DNA of 64,000 nt, from the NCBI GenBank assembly GCA_013215385.1, contig JABSOY010000006.1, positions 310,001 through 374,000 on the forward strand, given 5' to 3'. The notes under the pieces were generated by a model that saw only the letters and a program-made list of their open reading frames with translations, did no database searches and had not been told where the DNA came from. The translations under genes and the position numbers were made by a program. Below, in pieces: positions 8,910 to 18,800 of the stretch. Within the stretch, counting starts at the first letter, position 1; every line of letters begins with the position of its first letter. The stretch is from Colwellia sp. (GTDB lineage: Bacteria; Pseudomonadota; Gammaproteobacteria; Enterobacterales; Alteromonadaceae).

Positions 8910-10277
8910 ATGACTCAAACGATGACACCTAAATATTCGATGAAAGAACAATTAACACAAGTTGAACAAAGAGTTGCGCAAGTTCTCGATTTAGCCAAGT
9001 CGTTGGGTGCAGACGCCGCCGAAGCATCAATTAGCAGACAGGAAGGGTTAAGTGTCGGTACACGTTTCGGTGAAGTGGAGAATGTTGAATTTACCAATGA
9101 TGGCGCACTAGGAATTACAGTTTATCAACAAGGACGAAAGGGCAGTGCTTCAACCGCTGATTTGTCAGAAGCCGCATTAAAGCAAACGGTACAAGCAGCA
9201 GTTAACATTGCTAAATATACTTCAGTTGATGACTGCTCTGGTTTGGCTGACAAAGAAATGTTAGAAATGTCGCCTATTGATTTAGATCTGTATCATCCGA
9301 AAGCATTAACAACAGATCAAGCTATTGAGATAGCAAAAGCATGTGAAGATAGTGCCTTAGCTTTTGATTCTCGTATCACCAATTCAGATGGCGCTTCTCT
9401 TGATAGTTTTGAAGGATATAAAGTCTATGGAAATACTCATGGACAAATAGTCGGTTACCCGAGCTCACGTCATAGCTTAAGTTGTGTGATGATAGCCTCA
9501 GAAGGTGACGATATGCAACGGGATTATGCATATACCGTCAATCGCGATTTTGATTTGATGGATAATGGTATTGGACTTGGTATACAAGCCTCTAAAGAAG
9601 CATTGTCACGCTTAAATTCCAGAAAGTTGACTACCGGGAAAGTACCGGTAATGTTTCGTGCTGATATCGCTAATACTATCTTCGGTCATTTTATTGCCGC
9701 GATCAGTGGCGGTAACTTATATCGAAAATCATCATTTTTAATGGATTCGATTGGCAAGCAAGTATTCCCAAAATTTTTAAATATTAGCGAACGACCGCAT
9801 ATACTCAAGGGGCTGGCGAGTAGTACTTTTGATAGTGAAGGGGTGAAAACCATTGACCGTGAAATTATTGTCGACGGCTGTTTAGAAACATATTTATTAA
9901 CCAGCTATTCTGCCCGTAAATTAGGCTTGACTACAACGGGACATGCCGGTGGCATTCATAACTGGCAACTTAATGCCAAAGGTTCCGCAAATGGTGGAGA
10001 CTTCGATGCTATGTTGAAAACTTTGGGTACAGGATTTTTAGTGACAGAATTAATGGGGCAAGGCGTTAATGTTCTCAACGGAGATTATTCACGTGGTGCT
10101 GCGGGGTTTTGGGTTGAAAATGGCGAAATTGCTTACCCTGTTTCTGAAGTCACTATTGCGGGTAACTTGTCAGATATGTTTAAAGGCTTAGTGGCGGTTG
10201 GTAGCGATATAGACTTACGCGGTAGTATTTTAACCGGTTCATTATTGATTGAAGAAATGCAGGTTGCTGGTAATTAA
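8910..10277 (+). CDS. pmbA: Metalloprotease PmbA/TldE
   Basis: 455 residues from ATG 8910, close to E. coli PmbA (450). With TldD it forms a heterodimeric protease that processes microcin B17 and degrades CcdA. Features: N-terminal AADAAEASISRQEGLSV-type repeat strand, a central EGYKVYGNTHG region, and C-terminal GAAGFWVENGEIAYPVSEVTIAGNL typical of the family. TldE subunits lack the zinc HExxxH, and none is seen here. An open frame extends upstream to 8847 but those codons do not resemble the family. tldD is not in the window. Confidence 0.93.
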   Translation: MTQTMTPKYSMKEQLTQVEQRVAQVLDLAKSLGADAAEASISRQEGLSVGTRFGEVENVEFTNDGALGITVYQQGRKGSASTADLSEAALKQTVQAAVNIAKYTSVDDCSGLADKEMLEMSPIDLDLYHPKALTTDQAIEIAKACEDSALAFDSRITNSDGASLDSFEGYKVYGNTHGQIVGYPSSRHSLSCVMIASEGDDMQRDYAYTVNRDFDLMDNGIGLGIQASKEALSRLNSRKLTTGKVPVMFRADIANTIFGHFIAAISGGNLYRKSSFLMDSIGKQVFPKFLNISERPHILKGLASSTFDSEGVKTIDREIIVDGCLETYLLTSYSARKLGLTTTGHAGGIHNWQLNAKGSANGGDFDAMLKTLGTGFLVTELMGQGVNVLNGDYSRGAAGFWVENGEIAYPVSEVTIAGNLSDMFKGLVAVGSDIDLRGSILTGSLLIEEMQVAGN

Positions 10278-10356
10278 ATCAATCGTTTTTAAAATATAAC
10301 AAGTCGATAAACCCCTGTCGAAATTTTTTCAGTAGTTAGGTTTTTAGACTTGTTTT

Positions 10357-11715
10357 TTAAGAAAGTAATAAGGTAGCCGTACCTAAAAAAGCAAAAATAC
10401 CGACAACATCCGTAATGGTAGTTAATATCACACTACCAGCCAAAGCAGGGTCAATATTTATTCGTTGCAAAAATAAAGGAATAGCTACACCTGCTATACC
10501 TGCGGCAGTTAAGTTCATCAGCATGGCAAAAGCTATCACGCCACCAAGTAATAAGTTTTGCTGCCAAATCGCAACGACACCCGCAATTAATACCGCCCAG
10601 ATAATGCCATTTAAAAAACCCACGGCTAACTCTTTATGCAATAGGATCCTCGCGTTAGCATTCCCAACATGGCCTAAAGCAATAGCGCGAATGACTAAGG
10701 TTAAGGTTTGGTTGCCAGCAACCCCCCCCATGCTTGGCACTAAAGAATTTAAAACAGCTAGAATAGCCAATTGGCTTAAAATCCCCTCAAACATACTAGA
10801 TACTGCAACCGCTAACAAAGCGGTTATTAAATTGACCCCGAGCCAAATAGAGCGCTGTTGAGTACTTTTCAATACAGGGGCAAAGGTATCCGCTTCGTCA
10901 TCTAAGCCAGCCATACTCATCATGGAATGTTCTGCATCTTCACGAATAATATCAATGACATCATCGATGGTAATCCGGCCCAGTAAACGGTCTTTATCGT
11001 CAACTACCGGGGCAGAAAACCAGTCAAATCGTTCAAATAGTTGGGCAACATCACTATCAGACATGTCAGCTTTAATTGCCTGTACATCATTGTCGATTAA
11101 GGTGGAAATGATAATTTCTGGCTTAGCGGTAACGATAGCAGCTAAAGAAACCGCACCAATAAAATAATTTGTTCTATCAACAACATAAAATGAATCAGTC
11201 GCTTCGGGTAATTCACCGCGTAAACGCAAATAACGTAATACCACATCAACCGTAACATCTGGCCTTAACGTGATGGTATCTGTGTTCATGATACCGCCAG
11301 CGGTATCCTCTTCAAAGGACAATGCCGCTTCTACTCGCCCACGATCTTGTGAGTCCATCGCGCTTAATACTTCTTGAAATACACTGTCAGGTAGAGTCCG
11401 TAAAACTTCTGCTAGATCATCAACATCCATACCTTCAGCGACTTCTGCTAATTTTTCAGGACGAATGTTTTTTAGAATACCTTTGCGAACTTCTTCGTTA
11501 AGTTCTTCAAGTACCTCACCTTGATTGTCGTCATCGATAAGTTGCCATAAAACAGCACGACTTTTTGGGTGAGAAGACTCTAATATCAGGGCAATATCAT
11601 AAACAGGCATGTTCTGTAATAGTTTTCTAACATGCACAAACATGCCGCTACCAAGTGCTTCATTGACTTGTTGCAGGCGTTGATGATTTTTATGTAGCTT
11701 TGATATTTCCGGCAT
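10357..11715 (-). CDS. mgtE: Magnesium transporter MgtE
   Basis: 452 residues in MgtE order: an N-terminal superhelical domain (about 1-130), two CBS domains (about 135-255, including FFxAPVVD-like DWFSAPVVDDKDRLLGRITI), a plug helix, and five transmembrane segments (about 285-450). The signature PSMGGVAGNQTLTLVIRAIA lies in the second membrane helix region and lines the Mg2+ pore. Mg2+ binding between the CBS domains closes the channel. Convergent with pmbA and downstream of the npr gene with 153 bases between. No magnesium riboswitch was recognised upstream. Confidence 0.94.
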   Translation of the reverse strand: MPEISKLHKNHQRLQQVNEALGSGMFVHVRKLLQNMPVYDIALILESSHPKSRAVLWQLIDDDNQGEVLEELNEEVRKGILKNIRPEKLAEVAEGMDVDDLAEVLRTLPDSVFQEVLSAMDSQDRGRVEAALSFEEDTAGGIMNTDTITLRPDVTVDVVLRYLRLRGELPEATDSFYVVDRTNYFIGAVSLAAIVTAKPEIIISTLIDNDVQAIKADMSDSDVAQLFERFDWFSAPVVDDKDRLLGRITIDDVIDIIREDAEHSMMSMAGLDDEADTFAPVLKSTQQRSIWLGVNLITALLAVAVSSMFEGILSQLAILAVLNSLVPSMGGVAGNQTLTLVIRAIALGHVGNANARILLHKELAVGFLNGIIWAVLIAGVVAIWQQNLLLGGVIAFAMLMNLTAAGIAGVAIPLFLQRINIDPALAGSVILTTITDVVGIFAFLGTATLLLS

Positions 11716-11868
11716 AAAGTTTTCCTGTGCCGCAGTAAAATGAAAATTATATAATTTTTATTATAGCTAGGTTAACGAAAATGAGCTCAGGTTATTTAGG
11801 ATAAATTTTCTTAACTAATAATAACTTAACTCTATTTTAGAATAAGTATATTTTTAATATATATCTGC

Positions 11869-12144
11869 TTATTCGTCTTCATTAAATTTATTCGAAAATA
11901 GCTGACAAACGTCTTTGAGTGCTTGTTGGGCATCGGTGCCTTGCGTAATAATCTCAACGGATTTACCAAACCCTCCTGCCAGGAGCATTAAGCCCATAAT
12001 ACTATTAGCATCAGCTTCTTTCCCTTCTAAACTGATAGTCACTTTGGCATTAAACTTTAAACTCAGTTGAGCAAGTTTAGTTGCAGCACGAGCGTGCAAT
12101 CCGAGCTTGTTACTGATGATTAATGATTTTTTATATTCTTGCAT
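11869..12144 (-). CDS. ptsO: Nitrogen-PTS phosphocarrier NPr (HPr family)
   Basis: 91 residues of HPr fold with phosphoacceptor His17 in NKLGLHARAATK and the usual Ser region ANSIMGLMLL. The position after rapZ and ptsN in the rpoN operon identifies it as NPr, which passes phosphate from PtsP to PtsN and does not take part in sugar uptake. Last gene of the operon; 12 bases after rapZ. Confidence 0.93.
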   Translation of the reverse strand: MQEYKKSLIISNKLGLHARAATKLAQLSLKFNAKVTISLEGKEADANSIMGLMLLAGGFGKSVEIITQGTDAQQALKDVCQLFSNKFNEDE

Positions 12145-12156
12145 AACTGATCATAA

Positions 12157-13011
12157 TTAGGTGCTTTTTATATTAATATCACGATGGTGTGTTTGCACGT
12201 CTTCACGTTCTTTACGTAAATTATTGGCGAGCAGTTCAGTAATATATACAGAACGATGTTTACCGCCGGTACAGCCAACCGCGATGGTTATATAGCTACG
12301 ATTATTTCGTTCTAAATGAGGCAACCAAGTCATCATAAAGCTATTAATTTGCCAGATGAATTTAGTGACTATTGGTTGGCTGGCTAAAAATTCTTGTACT
12401 GGTTGGTCAAGACCCGTAAAACCTTTAAGTTCTTTTTCCCAGAATGGATTGGGTAAAAATCGAGCATCAAAAACATAATCTGCATCTTGTGGTACACCAT
12501 GTTTGAAACCAAAGGATTCAAAAACAACTACCATAGAAGCAGAGGTTTTGCCTAGAATACGCTCTCTTACTAAATCAGCTAATTGATGTGGTGTTAACTG
12601 ACTGGTATTTATATATAAACCTGCGCGGGTTGAAATGGGATCGAGTAATTTTTTCTCTAAAGCTATCGCTTGATCAAGAGGGATATTTTGTTTAATCAAG
12701 GGGTGTAAACGACGAGTTTCGCTAAAACGGCGGATCAAATCTGAATCATCTGCATCTAAATAGAGAATATCAAGCTCGACAGCATTTGGCAGATAGTCTA
12801 GTATTTCTGAAATATCAGAGGGATCCGCAGGTAAGTTTCGTACATCTAAACTGACCGCAACATTATCATAATCATTAATGACAGTATGTGTTAATGCCGG
12901 TAATAAATTTACGGGGATATTGTCAACACAATAGTAACCTAGATCTTCAAGTACACGTAATGCGACACTTTTTCCTGAGCCGGAGCGCCCGCTGACTACC
13001 ATGAGTTTCAT
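12157..13011 (-). CDS. rapZ: RNase adapter protein RapZ
   Basis: 284 residues, normal length. Walker A GRSGSGKS at residues 8-15, the Walker B-like region ILYLDADD, and the C-terminal GCTGGKHRSVYITE segment of the glucosamine-6-phosphate-binding half. In E. coli RapZ presents the sRNA GlmZ to RNase E and so controls GlmS synthesis. It lies between ptsN and npr as in other gammaproteobacteria, which fits cell-wall precursor control next to envelope genes. Confidence 0.95.
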   Translation of the reverse strand: MKLMVVSGRSGSGKSVALRVLEDLGYYCVDNIPVNLLPALTHTVINDYDNVAVSLDVRNLPADPSDISEILDYLPNAVELDILYLDADDSDLIRRFSETRRLHPLIKQNIPLDQAIALEKKLLDPISTRAGLYINTSQLTPHQLADLVRERILGKTSASMVVVFESFGFKHGVPQDADYVFDARFLPNPFWEKELKGFTGLDQPVQEFLASQPIVTKFIWQINSFMMTWLPHLERNNRSYITIAVGCTGGKHRSVYITELLANNLRKEREDVQTHHRDINIKST

Positions 13012-13034
13012 CTATTATTTTCCTGAGTAAAATC

Positions 13035-13490
13035 TTAACTATTAGTCGTTTTTATTATATGGAAAAGCTCTGTTGAGCTTTGACACTTTCTAACTTTTTT
13101 AGCGATATGTTTATCGCTAAAAATTTTTGCAATACTCTGTAAAGTATCTAAATGTTGCTGACAATTCTCTTCTGGTACGAATAATGCGATAAAAATATCA
13201 ACCCCGCGGTTATCGATAGCATCAAATTCGATGGCTTTTTCACTGGTCAATAAAACAGCAATCACTTGTGAGGTGTCTGCCAAACGACCATGAGGAATTG
13301 CAATGCCATTACCAATACCAGTCGACCCTACTTTTTCTCGACTCATCAAGCTTTGAAGTAATTGGTAGGTGTCTAAGTTATTGATTTTTTTTGCAGCAGT
13401 TTCGCAAATAATTTCAAGGAGTTTCTTTTTGCTAGTCCCTCTAACTGCACAAAGCGTGCAGTCGAGGGTGAGTATATCTTGCAACTTCAT
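13035..13490 (-). CDS. ptsN: PTS IIA-like nitrogen regulatory protein PtsN
   Basis: 151 residues of EIIA-Ntr type. The phosphoacceptor is His67 in GNGIAIPHGRL; the N-terminal part has the expected KKLLEIICETAAKK helix. PtsN receives phosphate from NPr and regulates potassium uptake and other processes in its unphosphorylated state. Lies 45 bases after hpf and 23 bases before rapZ, in the standard rpoN operon. Confidence 0.94.
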   Translation of the reverse strand: MKLQDILTLDCTLCAVRGTSKKKLLEIICETAAKKINNLDTYQLLQSLMSREKVGSTGIGNGIAIPHGRLADTSQVIAVLLTSEKAIEFDAIDNRGVDIFIALFVPEENCQQHLDTLQSIAKIFSDKHIAKKVRKCQSSTELFHIIKTTNS

Positions 13491-13535
13491 TATGCTATTT
13501 ACATTCTTTGTTTGAAGGAAAGTTGTTATTCAACA

Positions 13536-13823
13536 TTAATGTTGATTCATTTTACCTTTATATTTTAATATTTGGCGATCAAGCTTATCAACTAGATTAT
13601 CAATTGACGCATACATATCGGCATTCTCGGCTTTAGCATGTATATCAGTGCCACTCACGTGGATACTGGCTTCAGCAATTTGATTTAATTTTTCAACGGT
13701 GAGTACTATATTAACATTATTGATATGATCAAAATGTCGAGATAATTTCGTCATTTTTGTATTCACGTTTTCGCGTAAAGCTTCGGTAATTTCAACATGG
13801 TGACCAGAAAGACTAATTTTCAT
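13536..13823 (-). CDS. hpf: Short ribosome hibernation promoting factor HPF
   Basis: 95 residues, the short HPF type that with RMF yields 100S ribosomes in stationary phase. Family features: ISGHHVEIT-like start (ISLSGHHVEITEALRENV), KMTKLSRHFDHI, and the DIHAKAENADMYASIDNLVDKLDRQI stretch (visible in two parts). It follows rpoN by 23 bases on the minus strand. Confidence 0.94.
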   Translation of the reverse strand: MKISLSGHHVEITEALRENVNTKMTKLSRHFDHINNVNIVLTVEKLNQIAEASIHVSGTDIHAKAENADMYASIDNLVDKLDRQILKYKGKMNQH

Positions 13824-13846
13824 AAGCTTAATTCCTCATATTTTAG

Positions 13847-15355
13847 TTAAAGTAAACTTTTTCGTTGATTTGAAGGTGGAATAGATAGTGACTCACGATA
13901 TTTTGCAATAGTTCGTCGAGCAACATTAATCCCTTGATCGGCTAATAAGTCTGCCATTTTACTATCACTTAGTGGTTTTGCGGGGATTTCAGCCGCCACT
14001 AATTTTTTAATTAACGCGCGGATAGCTGTTGATGAGCATTCACCACCATTTTCTGTACTCACATGGCTAGAAAAGAAGAATTTCAGTTCAAAAATACCTC
14101 TTGGAGTATGCATATATTTCTGCGTTGTTACTCGAGAAATTGTTGATTCATGCATGTCAACGGCTTCGGCAATATCATTTAATACCATCGGACGCATTGC
14201 TTCATTACCATGTTCAAAGAAGCCAATCTGACGTTGCACAATACAGTTGGAAACTTTCAGTAAAGTATCGTTGCGGCTTTCTAGACTCTTAATAAACCAT
14301 TTAGCATCTTGTAAGTTAGAACGAATAAATTGCGTGTCGGCTGATGACTTCATCGAGCGTGTCATGGACGCGTATTGCTGATTGACAGATAGCTTTGGTG
14401 CGGTATCTGGGTTTAATTCCACTACCCAACGACCATTTTTCTTTTCAACAGAAACATCAGGTATAACATATTGATCGTCACTTTTGATAACACTGTCGCC
14501 AGGGCGAGGATCAAGCGTTTGAATGAGACGTACCACTTCACGTAATTGATCTTCTTTCAAACGAGTTTTACGCATTAATGTCCGATAATCTCTATTCCCG
14601 AGCAGGTCAATATAGTCACGTAACACTAACTTACTTTCTGTTAACCAAGGTGTTGCAGGGTCAAATTGATTAAGCTGAATAATTAAACATTCAGAAATAG
14701 AGCGAGCGGCAACGCCAACGGGGTCGAAAAGATTAATACGCTTTAATACGACTTCAATTTCATCGAGTTCAACACCATCAATGGCAACACTTTCTAAAAT
14801 ATCGTCGCTACTTACTGTTAAATAGCCGGCATCGTCGACAGCGTCAATAATTGCTGTCGCGATAGCACGGTCGGTATCGGTAAAAGGGGATAGTTCCATT
14901 TGCCAACGCAGGTGATCTTGAATAGAGTCTTTGGTTTCACCTTGATAAGTGTAATCTTCTGAAGCGGGTCCTGCACTTGAACTTGCAGTACCAGCGGTGT
15001 AGTTATCGTCCCAGGTGGTATCCATGCTCAATTCTTCAGGAATTTCGGTTTTACTCATTGCCTCTGTCGTACTTATTTCGTCGATGGTTGGCGTTGAGTC
15101 TTCGGTACCGTCAGAAATGGGCGTTTCAACAACATCCCCAGAGCCTGAAGTGTAAGCTTCCTCAAGGTTGTCTTTCTGTTTTTCTTCAACGTTGCTTTGC
15201 GATTCATCCATTTCTAATAATGGATTGCTTTCCAAGGCTTCTTGGATTTCTTGTTGAAGCTCTAACGTCGACAATTGCAGCAATTTTATTGCTTGCTGCA
15301 ATTGTGGCGTCATGGTTAATTGTTGTCCTATGCGGAGTTGTAAAGTAGGGCGCAT
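13847..15355 (-). CDS. rpoN: RNA polymerase sigma-54 factor RpoN
   Basis: 502 residues. Region I is the Gln/Leu-rich start ([20 protein letters not shown]), followed by an acidic region II with many Asp, Glu, Ser and Thr (about 60-150), the core-binding domain, the helix-turn-helix ([17 protein letters not shown]) and the RpoN box [10 protein letters not shown] near the C-terminus. RpoN directs polymerase to -24/-12 promoters and needs AAA+ activators; such an activator and a matching promoter are found at 57.4-59.0 kb in this window. It is 81 bases after lptB on the same strand. Confidence 0.97.
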   Translation of the reverse strand: MRPTLQLRIGQQLTMTPQLQQAIKLLQLSTLELQQEIQEALESNPLLEMDESQSNVEEKQKDNLEEAYTSGSGDVVETPISDGTEDSTPTIDEISTTEAMSKTEIPEELSMDTTWDDNYTAGTASSSAGPASEDYTYQGETKDSIQDHLRWQMELSPFTDTDRAIATAIIDAVDDAGYLTVSSDDILESVAIDGVELDEIEVVLKRINLFDPVGVAARSISECLIIQLNQFDPATPWLTESKLVLRDYIDLLGNRDYRTLMRKTRLKEDQLREVVRLIQTLDPRPGDSVIKSDDQYVIPDVSVEKKNGRWVVELNPDTAPKLSVNQQYASMTRSMKSSADTQFIRSNLQDAKWFIKSLESRNDTLLKVSNCIVQRQIGFFEHGNEAMRPMVLNDIAEAVDMHESTISRVTTQKYMHTPRGIFELKFFFSSHVSTENGGECSSTAIRALIKKLVAAEIPAKPLSDSKMADLLADQGINVARRTIAKYRESLSIPPSNQRKSLL

Positions 15356-15436
15356 TTAGGTCATTAACTTCCTATTATTTTTAGTGGAATGTCTTTATAA
15401 TCGTATAATACAAAAACATTCTCAATTTATAAACTA

Positions 15437-16168
15437 CTATAACGTGAATTGTTCACCAAGGTATACATCTCTTACATGTTGATTTGCAAGAATTTGATCA
15501 GCATTACCTTCAGCAATAAGTTCACCATGGCTCACGATATATGCATGTTCGCATACGTCAAGAGTTTCTCTTACGTTATGGTCGGTAATTAACACGCCAA
15601 TGCCACGTTCTTTTAAGTGTAGAATAATTTTTTTAATATCACCTACAGAAATTGGATCAACACCTGCAAAAGGTTCATCTAATAAAATAAACTTTGGTTC
15701 AGCCGCTAAAGCTCTCGCTATTTCTACCCGGCGGCGTTCGCCACCCGACAAGCTCATACCTAAGTTGTCTTTGATATGGCCAATGTTAAATTCTTCAACC
15801 AAGTGTTCTAATTTTTCTTCACGCTCAGCATCACTTAAAGATTTACGCGTTTGTAATATCGCCATAATATTATCGTAAACACTGAGCTTTCTAAATATAG
15901 ACGCTTCTTGAGGTAAGTAACCAATCCCTTTACGTGCGCGTTCATGCATTGGCGCTAAGGTGAGGTTTTCATCATTTAAAATAATCTCACCACTGTCACT
16001 TTCTACTAGACCGACAATCATGTAAAACGAAGTTGTTTTACCTGCACCGTTTGGTCCAAGCAAACCAACCACTTGACCTGCAGATACCTGCAAGCTAACA
16101 TTTTTAACAACTTTTCGGCCTTTGTATGCTTTAGCAAGCCCTCTAGCTATTAGGGTACTTTTTTTCAT
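15437..16168 (-). CDS. lptB: LPS export ABC transporter ATPase LptB
   Basis: 243 residues. Walker [12 protein letters not shown] signature [15 protein letters not shown], Walker [13 protein letters not shown] and the H-loop ITDHNVRE. LptB with LptF and LptG pulls LPS out of the inner membrane toward LptC and LptA. It starts 3 bases after the lptA stop. lptFG are encoded elsewhere, as usual. Confidence 0.97.
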   Translation of the reverse strand: MKKSTLIARGLAKAYKGRKVVKNVSLQVSAGQVVGLLGPNGAGKTTSFYMIVGLVESDSGEIILNDENLTLAPMHERARKGIGYLPQEASIFRKLSVYDNIMAILQTRKSLSDAEREEKLEHLVEEFNIGHIKDNLGMSLSGGERRRVEIARALAAEPKFILLDEPFAGVDPISVGDIKKIILHLKERGIGVLITDHNVRETLDVCEHAYIVSHGELIAEGNADQILANQHVRDVYLGEQFTL

Positions 16169-16171
16169 AAG

Positions 16172-16708
16172 CTATTTGTTTTCCTGAGTGATAATTTTTT
16201 TCACTTTAGTAGCTACTTTTTCTTTTGGCTGGAAAATAGTTTTTGTGCGTTCATTAGTTTTACTTTCAGCATTTACAAATTGGGTTTCAATGTTATAGGT
16301 AATCTTGCTACCACTCACTATACTGTCTTCTTGGCGTAATATAGCATCACCTGAAATAATAACTAAGTTGTTCGTTGGATCATATTTTATTTCATTCGCC
16401 TGTAAGCTGAGTGGGGTTCCATCGGCTAGTGTATGGTTAAAAGTTGCAGGCTTTCCTTTGGCAATATAGGTTTTTCGTTTAGCACCTGTTTGGGTAAATA
16501 CTTGTGCTAAATCGGCGCGAATAATGAGCGTTCCTTGAGTGATAACAACGTTATCCATATAGCTAAATACTTTATTCTTAAGATCCGCGGCCTGTCTGGA
16601 TGCATCAATTTCAATTTTTTGTGTGATATCAAACTTCTCAGCAGCACTTGACGAAAATGCAGTGCTTAATAATATTATGCATAAAAGGCTATTCTTTAAC
16701 AATTTCAT
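16172..16708 (-). CDS. lptA: LPS periplasmic bridge protein LptA
   Basis: 178 residues with a signal peptide (about 1-22, ending SSSAAEKF). The OstA-like beta-jellyroll is visible in the repeated strands VVITQGTLIIRADLAQVF and LVIISGDAILRQEDSIVSG. LptA polymerises between LptC and LptD to carry LPS across the periplasm. Its start overlaps lptC by 20 bases, suggesting coupled translation. The C-terminal tail is Lys-rich. Confidence 0.93.
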   Translation of the reverse strand: MKLLKNSLLCIILLSTAFSSSAAEKFDITQKIEIDASRQAADLKNKVFSYMDNVVITQGTLIIRADLAQVFTQTGAKRKTYIAKGKPATFNHTLADGTPLSLQANEIKYDPTNNLVIISGDAILRQEDSIVSGSKITYNIETQFVNAESKTNERTKTIFQPKEKVATKVKKIITQENK

Positions 16709-17255
16709 AAATGGATTTCACATGTTTAGTTAATGTCATTTGGTTGGTGTTTAAGTCGACAATTAAACCCTTACCATCGATGGTAAACCCTTTACCGATA
16801 ATTCTAATTTCTTGTTCAGAGCTTATGATGTTTGTTCTTAGATCAAGTTCAAAATATTTTCCTTGAACTTCTTGTAACAAACTTGTTGGATCTGTTGCTA
16901 TTAAGCGAACCTGATGTTCTAATTTTACACGGTTATTATTATATAATATGCCTTCATTTGCGGTAATTTTCCATGTTGGCGCATTATTTTTTGGATGTAA
17001 GGTATATTGAGGGAATTCAAAGTTGGTTATCGCTAGCGCTGCGTAGTGTTCCATTCTTTGTGCATCAACCACATAAGCTAAGCTTCCTTGAGCTTTGTAA
17101 ACGTTGCTATGTAAATTTTCAGCAATAAAATCGGGAGTAATCGTTTCATCTATTCTTTGAAATTGCGGAATAGAGGAATTTCTCCATTCGATAATGCCAT
17201 ACACGCCACCGGCAATAATAAAGAAAAGTAGCGTTAAACTATAAAGTCTATTCAT
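16689..17255 (-). CDS. lptC: LPS transport protein LptC
   Basis: 188 residues with one N-terminal membrane anchor (about 5-22) and a periplasmic jellyroll. Recognisable LptC segments: FIAENLHSNVYKAQGSLAYV, YNNNRVKLEHQVRLI and FELDLRTNIISSEQEIRI. LptC takes LPS from LptBFG to LptA. It overlaps kdsC by 4 bases (ATGA) and lptA by 20. Confidence 0.93.
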   Translation of the reverse strand: MNRLYSLTLLFFIIAGGVYGIIEWRNSSIPQFQRIDETITPDFIAENLHSNVYKAQGSLAYVVDAQRMEHYAALAITNFEFPQYTLHPKNNAPTWKITANEGILYNNNRVKLEHQVRLIATDPTSLLQEVQGKYFELDLRTNIISSEQEIRIIGKGFTIDGKGLIVDLNTNQMTLTKHVKSIYEIVKE

Positions 17256-17797
17256 ATACTAGCACCGCTAGCATTCGCTAGGGTTTCTTGGCTAAGCATA
17301 ATTAAATCACAAATTTCACGTACAGCGCCGAAACCACCACGATTAAATGTGGTGTAATTAGCAATCGACAATATGGCTGGATGAGCGTCATTAACGGCAA
17401 TGCCTAAACCTACGTAACTTATACATTCGAAATCTGGCATGTCATCACCAACATAAGCTATTTCGTCAATTGAAAGTTTGAGTTGTTCGGCTATTTTTTT
17501 TAATGCCGGCAGTTTGTTCTCTTCACCTTGAACAATATATTTTACTTGTAAAGCAGACATGCGAGTCGCAACAATATTGGAGGTTCTGCCGGTGATGACA
17601 GCAACATCAACACCACTCACACCGAGTGCTTTTATGCCATAGCCGTCTTTCGTGTGAAAGGCTTTTAATTCTTCACCATTGTTGCCTAAATAAATTCTGC
17701 CGTCTGAAAAAACGCCATCAATGTCACAAACCAATAATTTGATTTTTTTCATTGCTGAAAAAGCGGATTCAGAAATTTCACCGTATAAAGTTTGCAT
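17252..17797 (-). CDS. kdsC: 3-deoxy-D-manno-octulosonate 8-phosphate phosphatase KdsC
   Basis: A HAD-superfamily phosphatase that removes phosphate from KDO-8-P. Motif I is LLVCDIDGVFSDG (catalytic Asp pair), motif II VAVITGRTS, motif III/IV in IAYVGDDMPDF. I chose the ATG at 17795-17797 (181 residues); a longer frame to 17827 lies inside kdsD. From this start the kdsD stop and the kdsC start are 1 base apart, consistent with translational coupling. The C0-type HAD without a cap fits the tetrameric KdsC group. Confidence 0.95.
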   Translation of the reverse strand: MQTLYGEISESAFSAMKKIKLLVCDIDGVFSDGRIYLGNNGEELKAFHTKDGYGIKALGVSGVDVAVITGRTSNIVATRMSALQVKYIVQGEENKLPALKKIAEQLKLSIDEIAYVGDDMPDFECISYVGLGIAVNDAHPAILSIANYTTFNRGGFGAVREICDLIMLSQETLANASGASI

Positions 17798-17798
17798 G

Positions 17799-18764
17799 TT
17801 AGATAAGTCCAGACTTGAGTAGATCATGCATATTCATTGCACCAATGGGTTGATTGTTGTTATTAACGATGATTAAGCCATTAATTTTTTTATCTTCCAT
17901 TATTTTTAAACCCTCTGCGGCAAGCATATCTTGGTGTGCAACGGTTGGATTTTTGGTCATCACTGATTCAATCGAGTCAAGATGAATATCAATACGTTCA
18001 TCAAGAATACGACGTAAATCGCCATCAGTAAACAATCCTTTCAACTGTTTTTTATCGTCAATAACGGCAGTCATGCCTAAGCCTTTTAATGACATCTCTA
18101 CCAAAGCGTCTTTAATTTTGGCTTTAATATTAACAGTAGGTAGGCGTTCTCCGCTTTGCATAATATCGCTAAGGCGCAGTAATAAGCGTTTACCTAAGCT
18201 ACCACCTGGGTGAGACAAGGCAAAATCGTCAGCGGTAAAACCACGGGCATTTAATAATGCCACTGCTAGGGCATCGCCCATTACTAGTGTCGCTGTCGTG
18301 CTTGATGTCGGTGCCAAACCTAGCGGACAGGCTTCTTGTGAAACCGCAACACAAACATGGGTGTCACCGAGTTTAGCTAAAGTCGACTCAGGGTTACCAG
18401 TCATGGCAATGAGCTTGGCGCCAATGCGCTTTATCACCGGAACTATTGCTAATACTTCGCCAGTTTCACCGGAGTTTGAAATAGTTAAGACCACGTCATC
18501 ACGGGTGATCATACCTAAATCACCATGACTTGCTTCACCTGGATGAACGAAAAAAGCAGGTGTGCCAGTACTCGCTAACGTAGCGGCAATCTTTCCACCG
18601 ATATGGCCAGACTTGCCCATACCGACAATAATGACTCTGCCCTGACAATTGAACATTAATTGACAAGCCAGTTCAAAGCCGGGGTTAATGTATTGGGCTA
18701 ATTCTGCAATAGCTTGTTGTTCAATGTGAATAACATCTAAGGCGAGTTGTTTAAAATCATTCAT
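17799..18764 (-). CDS. kdsD: D-arabinose-5-phosphate isomerase KdsD
   Basis: 321 residues: an N-terminal SIS domain (about 30-180, with VIIVGMGKSGHIGGKIAATLASTG seen in part, and LTISNSGETGEV) and two C-terminal CBS domains (about 205-321). The enzyme interconverts ribulose-5-phosphate and arabinose-5-phosphate, the first step of KDO synthesis. It is followed directly by kdsC, so two KDO enzymes and three LPS-transport genes share one operon. Confidence 0.95.
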   Translation of the reverse strand: MNDFKQLALDVIHIEQQAIAELAQYINPGFELACQLMFNCQGRVIIVGMGKSGHIGGKIAATLASTGTPAFFVHPGEASHGDLGMITRDDVVLTISNSGETGEVLAIVPVIKRIGAKLIAMTGNPESTLAKLGDTHVCVAVSQEACPLGLAPTSSTTATLVMGDALAVALLNARGFTADDFALSHPGGSLGKRLLLRLSDIMQSGERLPTVNIKAKIKDALVEMSLKGLGMTAVIDDKKQLKGLFTDGDLRRILDERIDIHLDSIESVMTKNPTVAHQDMLAAEGLKIMEDKKINGLIIVNNNNQPIGAMNMHDLLKSGLI

Positions 18765-18800
18765 TTTTTTTCGCTATTTATATTTGGTTTAAATAAAACG

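Noticed and set aside
10415-10861. Plus-strand frame of 148 codons opposite mgtE
   Set aside because: It is antisense to conserved membrane helices of MgtE and has no family-like sequence; a coding shadow.
11716-11868. Possible magnesium riboswitch before mgtE
   Set aside because: The gap is only 153 bases, AT-rich, and shows no conserved M-box structure.
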